Shown in pieces: positions 27,467-35,606 of a stretch of 64,000 bases of DNA. The first letter of the stretch is position 1, and every line of letters starts with the position of its first letter. A model generated the notes under the pieces. The model saw nothing but the letters and a program-made list of their open reading frames with translations, made no database searches and was not told the origin of the DNA. Source of the DNA: Coleofasciculus sp. FACHB-T130 (GTDB lineage: Bacteria; Cyanobacteriota; Cyanobacteriia; Cyanobacteriales; FACHB-T130); assembly GCF_014695375.1 (NCBI RefSeq), contig NZ_JACJOG010000056.1, forward strand, positions 111,335 through 175,334. Reading direction: 5' to 3'. Made by a program: the position numbers and the translations under genes.

Positions 27467-28691
27467 CCTTCTTTTGAGTAGCGAGGTACTGGGGAATAGA
27501 ATTAGCAGCCATGATGGACATCTCCCGGTTACTTGCCCAAGCGTAGTCAACTTTTTCGAGGTAAACTTTGTAGGAATCCATCGCTTCTGTACGGGTTTTG
27601 TAGCTGAGGTGCAGCCCTTCAGATTCCTCTGTGAAGCACAATCGCATCATTTCTTTGGCTTCTGGGTCGCTCATTCCAAAAATAGGCGATCGCAATACCT
27701 CGTAAATCGCCGAATAGAGGGCGGGGTCGTACCAAAAGATACCGTTAATCGCGACTGAAAAATGATAGTGATCTCTCTGACAGCCGCGTATCCCCAAGTT
27801 GGCCACTAACTTCTCGAAAGCAGTTGGCGGCTTAAGACACTTCACCACGTTATGGGAAAGAATCGTAGAGCTGTTAAAGTGAAAACTCTCATCCATGAAG
27901 TGATAAAAGGAAATTTTCGAGGGAATGGGAGCGTTTTCTGAGTTGGGATGTTTTTGGTAGTAGTTGCTGAGCTTATGCTGCACCAGCTTACCGTTTAACG
28001 TCCGGATACCCCGTACGGTGAAGTATTGGCAAGCGAGGAAAGTATTGCCTGCTGAGAGCATTCCAAAGCTTTGCAACTGGAGTTTTTTCCACCACGTCTT
28101 GAGAGCGTTGGTGTCAGCAAAAATCATTGTCTCTGCAAACGGCCCGCGCATAGGATAGCTGAAGACGCGCTTGCCAAAAAGCTGTGTTTCCACCTCGCTA
28201 GAGATTTTTCGGAAGGCGCTGATATGTGCCCTTTCCTGAGCAGATTCTAAGTCGAGCGTATCGCAAACTAGGCGGAAGTCTTCCTGGGCGTAAAGTCCGG
28301 CGGCGCTAGTCTGATTAAAGTAAATCGTGGCAATTTCTGCGGAAACGATCTGCGAATAGTAAGCCACCCAATAAAGTTGGTTTAAGATTACTCTTTGGCT
28401 TACGCTCGCTTGTTCCCACAGCGGAGTTCCGTAGAGTAAGGAAAATTCTTCCGGATTCCAATACTCATCTTTGCAGTCTTCATATCGGAAAGATGCTGCG
28501 GCTTCGTCGAGCAGTTGCGTATGATCCTGCTGTTTATTGCGCGTGTGGTTGATCTGAAGCTTGCGATAGACTTTTGAGTTCTCTAGAAGGGTATTGCCTT
28601 TCGGTTCGTTAATCTGAAGTTGTTGGTAAACCTTTGGGTCTTCTAGAAGCATGTTGTCTTTGGGTTCGTTTAGTGTTTTATTCATACGCAT
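27450..28691 (-). CDS. Putative diiron oxygenase (ferritin-like, AurF-like)
   Basis: A 413-residue soluble protein. Two E-x2-H pairs (Glu153/His156 in QERAH and Glu268/His271 in DESFH), with Glu119 and His280 nearby, fit a ferritin-like diiron carboxylate site. The size and spacing resemble AurF-type N-oxygenases, but I cannot assign it firmly. The N-terminus carries a direct duplication of 20 residues (9-28 and 29-48), probably outside the catalytic domain. It overlaps the next upstream gene by 10 bp, so translation is probably coupled. The heptamer repeat supplies its last codons. An N-oxygenase, desaturase or oxidase role is open. Confidence 0.65.
   Translation of the reverse strand: MRMNKTLNEPKDNMLLEDPKVYQQLQINEPKGNTLLENSKVYRKLQINHTRNKQQDHTQLLDEAAASFRYEDCKDEYWNPEEFSLLYGTPLWEQASVSQRVILNQLYWVAYYSQIVSAEIATIYFNQTSAAGLYAQEDFRLVCDTLDLESAQERAHISAFRKISSEVETQLFGKRVFSYPMRGPFAETMIFADTNALKTWWKKLQLQSFGMLSAGNTFLACQYFTVRGIRTLNGKLVQHKLSNYYQKHPNSENAPIPSKISFYHFMDESFHFNSSTILSHNVVKCLKPPTAFEKLVANLGIRGCQRDHYHFSVAINGIFWYDPALYSAIYEVLRSPIFGMSDPEAKEMMRLCFTEESEGLHLSYKTRTEAMDSYKVYLEKVDYAWASNREMSIMAANSIPQYLATQKKAIGNW
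28548..28667 (-). repeat. 60-bp tandem duplication at the 5' end of the diiron gene
   Basis: Two adjacent 60-bp units (28608-28667 and 28548-28607, minus strand) encode the related segments EPKDNMLLEDPKVYQQLQIN and EPKGNTLLENSKVYRKLQIN. The duplication is in frame. Confidence 0.85.
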
Positions 28692-29599
28692 TTTTCTGCG
28701 GGGAAAGGCTGGAACGCCCCCCGATCCTCTAGTTCTTGAACGATAATTCCCGCCTCTTCTCCCCGCATCAGGGAACGCAGGAGATTGAGACGGATTCCGC
28801 TATGAGTCTCTGTGTCGAGTTCCTGGAAGATATTCAGCTTTTGTTGGCGGGACAAATGACCCTTCACTTGCTCAATGGCAGTGACGACGCTTTGAGGCCC
28901 TACCCGAACCATCTGCAAAAATAGGGCTAGGGTTTCGATGATGGTTGCTTGACTCGCTTGGGAGACAGACATCTGGTTGAACAGAGTGACTCCGGTGCCG
29001 TGGTGACGGCTCTCGTCTTGCAAAAATCCCTCAAGTATTGCAGCCATTTGAGGATTTACACAGTCTTTGGCGAGGCTTCTGTAATGGCTCAAACCCCAAC
29101 CCTCTAGCACTACCTGAAGCACAAATAGCAGGACTGTTTTATCCTGGGTTTCCACCAAATCTGCCAGGAAGCGTAAGAAGGGGTCGTCTGTCCCCACGAG
29201 GTCTTTTTCCGGCAAAAAGCGACTAATCTGGGCAAGGTGAGTCACTTCGTCGGAGCTGAAGAGTGCGTAGAGCATTCGCTCCTCGGTGGTTTCTGCCAGC
29301 AGCACCATTTTTGCCATGTAACCGACTCCGGCTTTTTCGATGAAATAGGCTTCTTCTAGAAGCCCGCTACTGCATCGCCGCAGGATTTCTGCTTGCTCTT
29401 GTTGGCTAGAATCTTGGAAAATCTTGACTTTCTCAAGACCAAAGTGAGCGGCGTCCCAGTAGGAATTGCTCATAAATTCTGGGGAAATCGGATCGTCACC
29501 CAGCCGACTCTTCAAGGCTGAGGAGAGTACGCGATGCAGCTTGTCGTCAGATGGGATATGGGGCAAATCGAAGCCTGCTGTTTTTTGGTATTGATTCAT
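28682..29599 (-). CDS. Ferritin-like diiron protein
   Basis: A 305-residue protein with the complete four-helix diiron ligand set: Glu88, Glu118-x2-His121 (DEVTH), Glu166 and Glu196-x2-His199 (DESRH). Such proteins act as oxygenases, desaturases or tRNA hydroxylases; its substrate is not evident. It is unlike its diiron neighbour in sequence, so the two are not a recent duplication. It starts with ATG overlapping the stop of the upstream SDR gene by 4 bp, and its own end overlaps the next gene by 10 bp. It therefore belongs to a tightly coupled four-gene block. Confidence 0.82.
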   Translation of the reverse strand: MNQYQKTAGFDLPHIPSDDKLHRVLSSALKSRLGDDPISPEFMSNSYWDAAHFGLEKVKIFQDSSQQEQAEILRRCSSGLLEEAYFIEKAGVGYMAKMVLLAETTEERMLYALFSSDEVTHLAQISRFLPEKDLVGTDDPFLRFLADLVETQDKTVLLFVLQVVLEGWGLSHYRSLAKDCVNPQMAAILEGFLQDESRHHGTGVTLFNQMSVSQASQATIIETLALFLQMVRVGPQSVVTAIEQVKGHLSRQQKLNIFQELDTETHSGIRLNLLRSLMRGEEAGIIVQELEDRGAFQPFPAEKCV

Positions 29600-30444
29600 C
29601 GGCTTTGTCTCCCCATAAATAGCCGTCGATAAATCATTTTTGATAACGGTAGGCGCAACCTATCTGGCAAGATTTGTTGATAAATATGGGTAAAATGGGC
29701 ATCCCAGCCGACTCGACGGCGGAGTTGGCGATCGCTTCCTTCGGCAATATCAGCAACCCGTTTGGCGACCAGATGCGTATTATCCTGAGCCGTTGAGATA
29801 ACTCGCTGATTCAACCTCCGGTAGTTTTCCGTCTGGATTCGATAAGTTTCAGCGTTCCCTTCCCCCCAGCTCATATTCTTGCCATTGTTCGTCGTCTTGC
29901 TGGCTCCAGGTTCTACCAAGGCGACACGAACCCCGTGGGACTCAAGCTCGTAATAAAGACTCTCTGCTAAGCCTTCCAGAGCATACTTGCTAGCGCAATG
30001 AGCCGAGGTTAAGGGAAAGCCGGTAAAGCCGAAGGTGGAGGAGATAAAAATCAGGGTTCCCTGCACTTCCCGAATCAACGGAAGCAACGCGCGAGTCAGG
30101 AACACGCCACCGAAGAAATTTACCTCAAATTGACGGCGGATTTGCTCCTCGCTCAAATCCTCCAAAGCGCCGTAGAACCTGTAGCCTGCATTATTTACCA
30201 AACAATCCAGCCGCCCTCTTTGGCGAACTGCTTCAACTACGGCATCTCGTTGGCTGGATTCGGTGATTTCCAGGCTGAGAATCGTCAAGCGATCGCTATA
30301 TTTTTCTATGGATTCCGCGAGGATTTCCCGTCGATGCGGTGCGTTCCGCATCGTCCCGATGACGTGCCAACCCCGCCGAAGAAACTCATCAACCATAGCC
30401 CGACCAAAGCCGGACGAACAGCCTGTAATCAATACAGAACTCAT
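29596..30444 (-). CDS. Short-chain dehydrogenase/reductase with atypical active site
   Basis: A 282-residue SDR. The nucleotide-binding glycine motif is GCSSGFG near the N-terminus, NNAG follows (VNNAGYRF), and the active-site Ser is in FISSTFG. The canonical YxxxK is replaced by HCASK: the codon at 29998-30000 reads CAT, so residue 149 is His where the catalytic Tyr normally lies. The Lys is retained. The enzyme may be inactive as a standard SDR or use altered chemistry, unless this is a sequencing error (TAT to CAT). It overlaps both neighbours by 4 bp. Confidence 0.88.
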   Translation of the reverse strand: MSSVLITGCSSGFGRAMVDEFLRRGWHVIGTMRNAPHRREILAESIEKYSDRLTILSLEITESSQRDAVVEAVRQRGRLDCLVNNAGYRFYGALEDLSEEQIRRQFEVNFFGGVFLTRALLPLIREVQGTLIFISSTFGFTGFPLTSAHCASKYALEGLAESLYYELESHGVRVALVEPGASKTTNNGKNMSWGEGNAETYRIQTENYRRLNQRVISTAQDNTHLVAKRVADIAEGSDRQLRRRVGWDAHFTHIYQQILPDRLRLPLSKMIYRRLFMGRQSR

Positions 30445-31715
30445 CTCGCCTCCGTGGTTAGGGAGACAGGACTGAGTGCTGAGGACTGAGGGCTGAGTGC
30501 TGAGGAGGGAGGACTGAGGACTGAGGAGGGAGGACTGAGGACTGAGGAAGAATTCTCCTTTACCTCTCGGCTTCCCTGACCTTCTGCTGCGAGAATTGGG
30601 GAGTCCTGCACCTCCTTTCCTTGCAGGGAATGGGGTTGGGGGGTTAGGACTGCCTTATCCAAATCATATTGCCGCTGCTCCTCCTCCGGCAAAGCCGCCT
30701 CCCAAGTTCCCCAAGCGATCGCTTTCTGTTTCTCGACGTGCTGGATGAACTGGATAATCGACTTGTCCTCTTTCGTCGGAGTCTGAAAGTCAAACTTAAT
30801 CGTTTGGAAAACTTGGGTGTCTCCTTTGGCAAAGTAATTCCCCACCATCTTCGTCAGCCAAAGTACGATTCGGTTAAACATCCAGCCGAGTACACCCGGA
30901 CGCTTCTTAGTAATTAATAAAGTCTGTCCTTCAGTTTTTCCGGCTTCGGTGAGGCGAAGGGCAAACATGATGTAGAAATGGAGGAAGTCTGGCCCAAGTG
31001 TCACAGTGCCAGTGCTGCCGTACCAGTAGCACATACTATAAGTAACTTCATTTTTATATAAGGGGCGGATTAGTTTTACAAACAGAGATTCGTCCCCTCC
31101 CCGCGTGGTGTTACTGAAGGCGATCGCGTTTTCGTCTTCCTGCTTCTCAAACACAATTTTCAGTGGCAGGTTGTGAACGGTATTGAAGTGTTGGGCGTCG
31201 ATAGCGTTGATCATCACCACATTGGGGTGACAGTTCTTCACGAAGCAAGACGCGATCGCCGCATCGCATTCTTCATCTTTGAGTTCTGGAGGACACGGCA
31301 AAGGCTGTCGTGGCGCTTCTCCAGTCCAAACCCACACCATCCCGTACTTTTCCGCCGTAGGCCAACTTTGCACCTTTGCTGGAAGCGGCTTTTCCAAACA
31401 CGGAATATCGATACACTTCCCCACTTGGTCATACTTCCAATTGTGGAAAAAACAGCGAATTCCGTTGCCTTCGACTTTTCCTTCGGCAAGGTGTGCGCCC
31501 ATGTGCGGGCAATATGCATCAAGAGCGATCGCTTTCCCATCCTTGCCCCGATAAATCGCCAGTTCCCTTCCCAAAAGGGTTACAGGCTTCACCTCACCCA
31601 CCTTGAGATTGTGAGAGGGAATAGCCCAATACCATCCCTCAATAAAGCGATCGGGATTGTTAAAAGTTTGGGTTTTGCGAAGAGAATTAGACGCTTGCAA
31701 ATTAAGATTCACCAT
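30441..31715 (-). CDS. Rieske non-haem iron oxygenase, oxygenase 3
   Basis: A 424-residue oxygenase, first gene of the coupled block. The Rieske ligands are in CPHMGAHLAEG and CFFHNW, and the mononuclear iron motif is INAIDAQHFNTVH. It is closer to oxygenase 2 than to oxygenase 1. A C-terminal extension of about 70 residues ends in a low-complexity Ser-Pro-Leu tail encoded by a heptameric DNA repeat at 30469-30552, so the tail is probably not functional. The ATG at 31715 is close to a dyad at 31743-31758. The substrate is unknown. Confidence 0.9.
   Translation of the reverse strand: MVNLNLQASNSLRKTQTFNNPDRFIEGWYWAIPSHNLKVGEVKPVTLLGRELAIYRGKDGKAIALDAYCPHMGAHLAEGKVEGNGIRCFFHNWKYDQVGKCIDIPCLEKPLPAKVQSWPTAEKYGMVWVWTGEAPRQPLPCPPELKDEECDAAIASCFVKNCHPNVVMINAIDAQHFNTVHNLPLKIVFEKQEDENAIAFSNTTRGGDESLFVKLIRPLYKNEVTYSMCYWYGSTGTVTLGPDFLHFYIMFALRLTEAGKTEGQTLLITKKRPGVLGWMFNRIVLWLTKMVGNYFAKGDTQVFQTIKFDFQTPTKEDKSIIQFIQHVEKQKAIAWGTWEAALPEEEQRQYDLDKAVLTPQPHSLQGKEVQDSPILAAEGQGSREVKENSSSVLSPPSSVLSPPSSALSPQSSALSPVSLTTEAR
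30469..30552. repeat. Heptameric short tandem repeat, 12 units (GGACTGA family)
   Basis: Twelve consecutive heptamers of the types GGACTGA, GTGCTGA, GGGCTGA, GGAGGGA and a final degenerate GGAAGAA. Read on the minus strand they encode a Ser-Pro-Leu-rich repeat at the C-terminus of oxygenase 3. Such STRRs are common in filamentous cyanobacteria. Confidence 0.93.
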
Positions 31716-31742
31716 AATTTATATAGTAGTAACGTTCAAAAC

Positions 31743-31758
31743 TTCACGCCTGCGTGAA
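31743..31758. promoter_or_regulatory. 16-bp dyad, possible operator of the oxidative operon
   Basis: TTCACGC and GCGTGAA form a perfect 7-bp inverted repeat around CT. It lies 27 bp upstream of the ATG of oxygenase 3. The position suits a dimeric regulator, but no regulator gene lies beside it and no second copy was found. Confidence 0.4.
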
Positions 31759-32170
31759 TGTGCCGATCTAGAAAGCTTGACATAGGGAAGTTTCCCCCCT
31801 CCATCCACCCCTAAAATTAGTTTGGATTTCCTATTTCTTTATTACACTAAGAATTCGCAAAGCTCTGGAATCTATGACTTAATTTAGTAAATTTTTGTTT
31901 CGAGTTAATTCTTGATTTATTAACATCTATAGCAGCCCTGAATGGTTCGTGAAGGCGAGATACCCGACTTCTCTAAAAAGTTGTGTATCTGAACCGCTGG
32001 TATATCACGACTCAAATAAGATTCCCCTAAAAATTTGTTTGCCCTTTATTAGGTCTTATAGGAATCTGCGTTTAAGGTTGCAAATGTAAAAAACCGTCAT
32101 TTATTAACTAATATGTATACGTAAAAATAAATTGTCCATCCATAATTTACTAATAAATTATTCTATTCAC

Positions 32171-32208
32171 TCTTTCCTTCGTATACTTCGCACCTTTGCG
32201 GCTTGTAA
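32171..32208. repeat. Dispersed repeat, second copy
   Basis: TCTTTCCTTCGTATACTTCG followed by CACCTTTGCGGCTTGT is related to the copy at 26223-26271. It is noncoding and lies just upstream of the PaaK-like gene. Confidence 0.5.
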
Positions 32209-32239
32209 AAAAAGTTTACAACTTCCTTAGCACTACCCT

Positions 32240-33709
32240 ATGAAGTTTCAATCATTTATAAAAAAATCTTTAGGCTCAAAAAGATTAGCTGAAAAAATAT
32301 ATCAACGTGCCCAACGAGGCGTACCCGCTTACAAACAGTTTTTAGAAACTCAAGGAATTAAAGCACGAGTTCCATTTAACAAGCTACCTTTGTCAGACAA
32401 AAAATCCTACGCCTTAGCTTATCCATTTGAGGAACTACTAGCGGATGATGCCGATAAAATTTATGCGATCGCTCGTTCTTCCGGATCATCCGGAAACTCA
32501 TTTTATTGGCCTATTCTAAAATCAAATAGCCGTTTTGTCGGTCTTAAAACCCGGATATTTCTGGAACGAACCTTTGCTGTACACAAGAAAAAAACGCTGG
32601 CAATTGTTGGACTTAGCTTAGGAAGTTCTCTCGGAGGAGTATCGTTTTCCTGGGCGTTAAATAATATGGCAGCGAATACGCCTTATCCTTTCTGGGTATT
32701 CTGTCCAGGTATACAGCAAGATGATATTATCGAGATGATCTGCAAGATGAACCCATTTGTAGATCAGATTATTTTATTGATTGTACCATCTGCGATCGCG
32801 CATCTTCATCTAAAGGCAAGTGAGCAAAAGCGATCGCTTCCATTAGAAAAATTAAGATACATCGTAATTGGTGAACCTTTTCCAGAAAGTATCCGCACTT
32901 CTTTGCAAAATCGGGCGGGGATAGCAGAAGATATTCCATTTATGTTTTCCATGTACGCCAGCGCCGATACTGGGGGACTGGGAACTGAATCTCTCGCTTC
33001 GATCGCTTTGCGAAAACTACTGTATCGTAACCAGAAACTTGCTAATTCGCTAGGTCTAGAATCTCCCATTCCTCACTTCTTTCATTTCATTGCTTCTGAC
33101 ACTTTTGTGGAACTTGTTGATGGTCACTTTTGCGTAACTCGTTGGCAAGGAATTCCGCTAGTGCGCTACATTCTCTACGACCGTGTTGCGTTATATAATT
33201 GGAGGAAATTAAGAAAAGCAATTCTTATTTCGGACAAGCTAGATTCTCAGGATGAAGCTTTAGTTAAGATTATTGCAAAATCTAGCCCTTGGCTTCCAAA
33301 TATTTTAGCAGTCACGGGTCGCTCAGATAGTTGTTTAATTCTTTTAGGGACTAATCTGACCGAATATATGTTGGATGCAGCGGTAAAATGCGAAGAACTC
33401 AATGATATTCTCACCGGACTATACCGCGCCCGAATTCTTTATGAAGAAGACCAACAGTATCTAGAGTTCGATTTAGAAGTTCGGCAAGGTGTCACCTCCG
33501 ATGAAGCAGTAAGCGATCGCGTCTATTACTCTTTAGTAAAAACCTTAGGGCAAGTTCAACCCGAATTTCTTGATGATTGGAAGCGCGTTTTTAGCGCTTG
33601 GGACAACGTTCCGAATAAACGTATTCTACGGCTGAATTTCTTACCTTGGCCTAATTTATCTCAGAACACAGAAAAAACTATTAAACAAAGAGGTATTGTC
33701 ACAGGATAA
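32240..33709 (+). CDS. PaaK-like adenylate-forming enzyme
   Basis: A 489-residue soluble protein. The SSGSSGNS loop after about 80 residues, an aromatic-rich middle and a late GRSDSCLILLGTNL segment place it near the phenylacetate-CoA ligase-like branch of acyl-AMP-forming enzymes. It probably activates a carboxylate as an acyl adenylate, then a thioester. It is transcribed away from the oxidative operon from a shared spacer and converges on the ABC exporter gene. It and the GH3 protein give the cluster two different acid-activating enzymes. The substrate cannot be inferred. Confidence 0.72.
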   Translation: MKFQSFIKKSLGSKRLAEKIYQRAQRGVPAYKQFLETQGIKARVPFNKLPLSDKKSYALAYPFEELLADDADKIYAIARSSGSSGNSFYWPILKSNSRFVGLKTRIFLERTFAVHKKKTLAIVGLSLGSSLGGVSFSWALNNMAANTPYPFWVFCPGIQQDDIIEMICKMNPFVDQIILLIVPSAIAHLHLKASEQKRSLPLEKLRYIVIGEPFPESIRTSLQNRAGIAEDIPFMFSMYASADTGGLGTESLASIALRKLLYRNQKLANSLGLESPIPHFFHFIASDTFVELVDGHFCVTRWQGIPLVRYILYDRVALYNWRKLRKAILISDKLDSQDEALVKIIAKSSPWLPNILAVTGRSDSCLILLGTNLTEYMLDAAVKCEELNDILTGLYRARILYEEDQQYLEFDLEVRQGVTSDEAVSDRVYYSLVKTLGQVQPEFLDDWKRVFSAWDNVPNKRILRLNFLPWPNLSQNTEKTIKQRGIVTG

Positions 33710-33799
33710 ATAAGCCAATATAGTAATTGGTAATTATAAAATAAAATTTCAAAATCACCTTTTATTCACAAAAAAAATCAATTCTCCCCTGCTATTTTC

Positions 33800-33821
33800 C
33801 CCTCCCCGTTAACGGGGAGGG
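33800..33821. terminator. Perfect 22-bp palindrome, possible bidirectional terminator
   Basis: CCCTCCCCGTT is followed directly by AACGGGGAGGG. It lies between the convergent PaaK-like and ABC exporter genes. It belongs to the dispersed GTTAACGG hairpin family, so it may be a repeat element that also stops transcription. Confidence 0.55.
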
Positions 33822-33869
33822 CTGAGATGGGGTTCCGAATTACAAGTAAGGGTTTAAGAAAAAATCTCA

Positions 33870-35501
33870 TCAACCATGTAAGCTTTTATCATATTGCACT
33901 TTCCCATAATCCAACTTCACAATCCGATCGGCAACTTCAAAATAGCGGTCATCGTGAGTAACAACCAGAACCGTCTTCCCTCTACTTTTTAACTCTGGCA
34001 ACAGTTGCGTGTAAAAAACTTCCTTGAATACTGGGTCTTGGTCTGACGCCCATTCGTCAAATATATAAATAGGACGATCTTCCAAATACGCCGTTAATAA
34101 AGCAAGACGCTTGCGCTGTCCTTGGGATAAAGCAGTAGTGGAAAGAATACCGTCTTTTACCTGCACTTTACGATCTAATTCCAGCTTTTCTAAATACTTT
34201 TGGGTTTGGTCAGTTAGTGATGGAGTGTCTAATCCTAGAAGACGGTTGAAGAGATAGAAGTCAGAGAAAACAACTGAAAACTGTTGGCGATACCACTCGC
34301 GATTTTTATCTGTAATCGCTTTACCGTCAAACTGAATTTCTCCCGATTCTGGAATATAAAGTCCAACTAGCAGCTTCACAAGAGTAGATTTGCCACTCCC
34401 ATTACCACCGACAATAAACACTAATTCTCCACGATGAAAAGTTACGTCGAGTGGCCCTAGAATGAAGCGATGTTCTTCCCGTTCCCCACGGTAAGCATGA
34501 GTCACCCCCACTAATTTTAAAGAACTCCACTCAAATTGTGAATCTAGGGTCGTCGTCAGATGCTCTTCAGTTCTCTGGGCTACCAACGATAAGCCAAGCG
34601 ATTCAATCTTATCTAAAGCAACATTCGCTCTACTTAAATCGGGAAGAGTGTTTAAAATCCCCCGCAACGGAGTAATCATAAAGATGATCGTTAAGGCATA
34701 GCCGGATAGAACGGCAACAGGAATATTTCTTAGCAGGGGTAAACCAAAAATCACTAACCCAATGGGAACGAAGAATAGCAGTAGCCCCCAACTTCCAGCA
34801 AAAGCGAAAATACTCATCGCCGCAACTCGGTAATGGCGCGAAGACGCAGCGGCAGACTGGAGGTCTTGAGAGAGAAACGCTTGGCGTCTAGAGTGGTGCA
34901 GCTTGAGTTCCTTCGTCCCCTCCGTGGTAGTCCGGAAATGTTCGTATAACCTGTCTCGCACTTCACGGGAAAGCTTGAAAGAATCCCTACCCTTCGTCAT
35001 CAGTAAAGTATGACTAAAGATTCCCAACACCATGAAGCCTAGGATGAAAAAGAATAGAGGCACAGATAGCCAGCTCAAATAGAGCAGGCACCCCACTAAA
35101 ATGGCGAGATTTACAAATAGTCCAGAAACGGAAATAGAGGCACTAGAAATTACCTCAATATCTTCTGTGAGGGTCGCTAGAAGCCGGGAGGAACCAATTT
35201 CTTCTAAATGACGCAAGGGACAAGCCAGAATGCGTTGATTTAAGAGCATTCGCAGATTGAAGATGACCTCCTCTGCTAATCGGGCAATCAGGACTTGGGA
35301 CGCAGTCATGGTCACAAACAGAAGAAAGCACAAACTAACAAAGCTCCAAGCCAGGGTCGTTGTTGGTAGTTGAATATCTCTTAAGGTGAGGTTAATCAGG
35401 GCTATTAGACCCGCACTACTCCCACCACTGAGAAGACCCGTCAATGCAGCCAAAATGACTGTTACCCAAGAATTTTTGAGGAGAAGGCGGATTAGCTTCA
35501 T
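33870..35501 (-). CDS. Cyclic-peptide-type ABC exporter
   Basis: A 543-residue fused transporter. Six membrane helices lie within about residues 12-310, and an ATPase domain (about 330-540) has Walker A GGNGSGKST, signature LSQGQRKR and Walker B YIFDEWASDQDP. The LSQGQ and DEWASDQDP forms are typical of the SyrD/PvdE cyclic-peptide exporter group (knowledge of the family). No peptide synthetase gene is in the window, so the cargo may be a modified small molecule. It ends the oxidative region and is the obvious candidate to export its product. Confidence 0.87.
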   Translation of the reverse strand: MKLIRLLLKNSWVTVILAALTGLLSGGSSAGLIALINLTLRDIQLPTTTLAWSFVSLCFLLFVTMTASQVLIARLAEEVIFNLRMLLNQRILACPLRHLEEIGSSRLLATLTEDIEVISSASISVSGLFVNLAILVGCLLYLSWLSVPLFFFILGFMVLGIFSHTLLMTKGRDSFKLSREVRDRLYEHFRTTTEGTKELKLHHSRRQAFLSQDLQSAAASSRHYRVAAMSIFAFAGSWGLLLFFVPIGLVIFGLPLLRNIPVAVLSGYALTIIFMITPLRGILNTLPDLSRANVALDKIESLGLSLVAQRTEEHLTTTLDSQFEWSSLKLVGVTHAYRGEREEHRFILGPLDVTFHRGELVFIVGGNGSGKSTLVKLLVGLYIPESGEIQFDGKAITDKNREWYRQQFSVVFSDFYLFNRLLGLDTPSLTDQTQKYLEKLELDRKVQVKDGILSTTALSQGQRKRLALLTAYLEDRPIYIFDEWASDQDPVFKEVFYTQLLPELKSRGKTVLVVTHDDRYFEVADRIVKLDYGKVQYDKSLHG

Positions 35502-35606
35502 GGCATAACACCCCAGTACATTAAGACCAGCACTATCCTGTCAGATGCTAGTCCAATTGTCGTTAGCGTCGGCAAATTGTCCCGATCCGGAAAGAAGGAG
35601 CAGTTG

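Larger units (their letters stand above)
31716..32239. other. Divergent intergenic region, 524 bp
   Basis: An A-T rich spacer between the minus-strand oxidative operon (start 31715) and the plus-strand PaaK-like gene (start 32240). It must hold both promoters. It contains a 16-bp dyad at 31743-31758 and a dispersed repeat at 32171-32208. No gene was seen. Confidence 0.6.

Noticed and set aside
30469..30552. CRISPR-like repeated array
   Set aside because: The units are contiguous 7-bp repeats with no spacers, so this is a short tandem repeat, not CRISPR.
24781..31715. Saxitoxin-type biosynthesis from several Rieske oxygenases
   Set aside because: No sxtA-like PKS, amidinotransferase or other marker genes are present.
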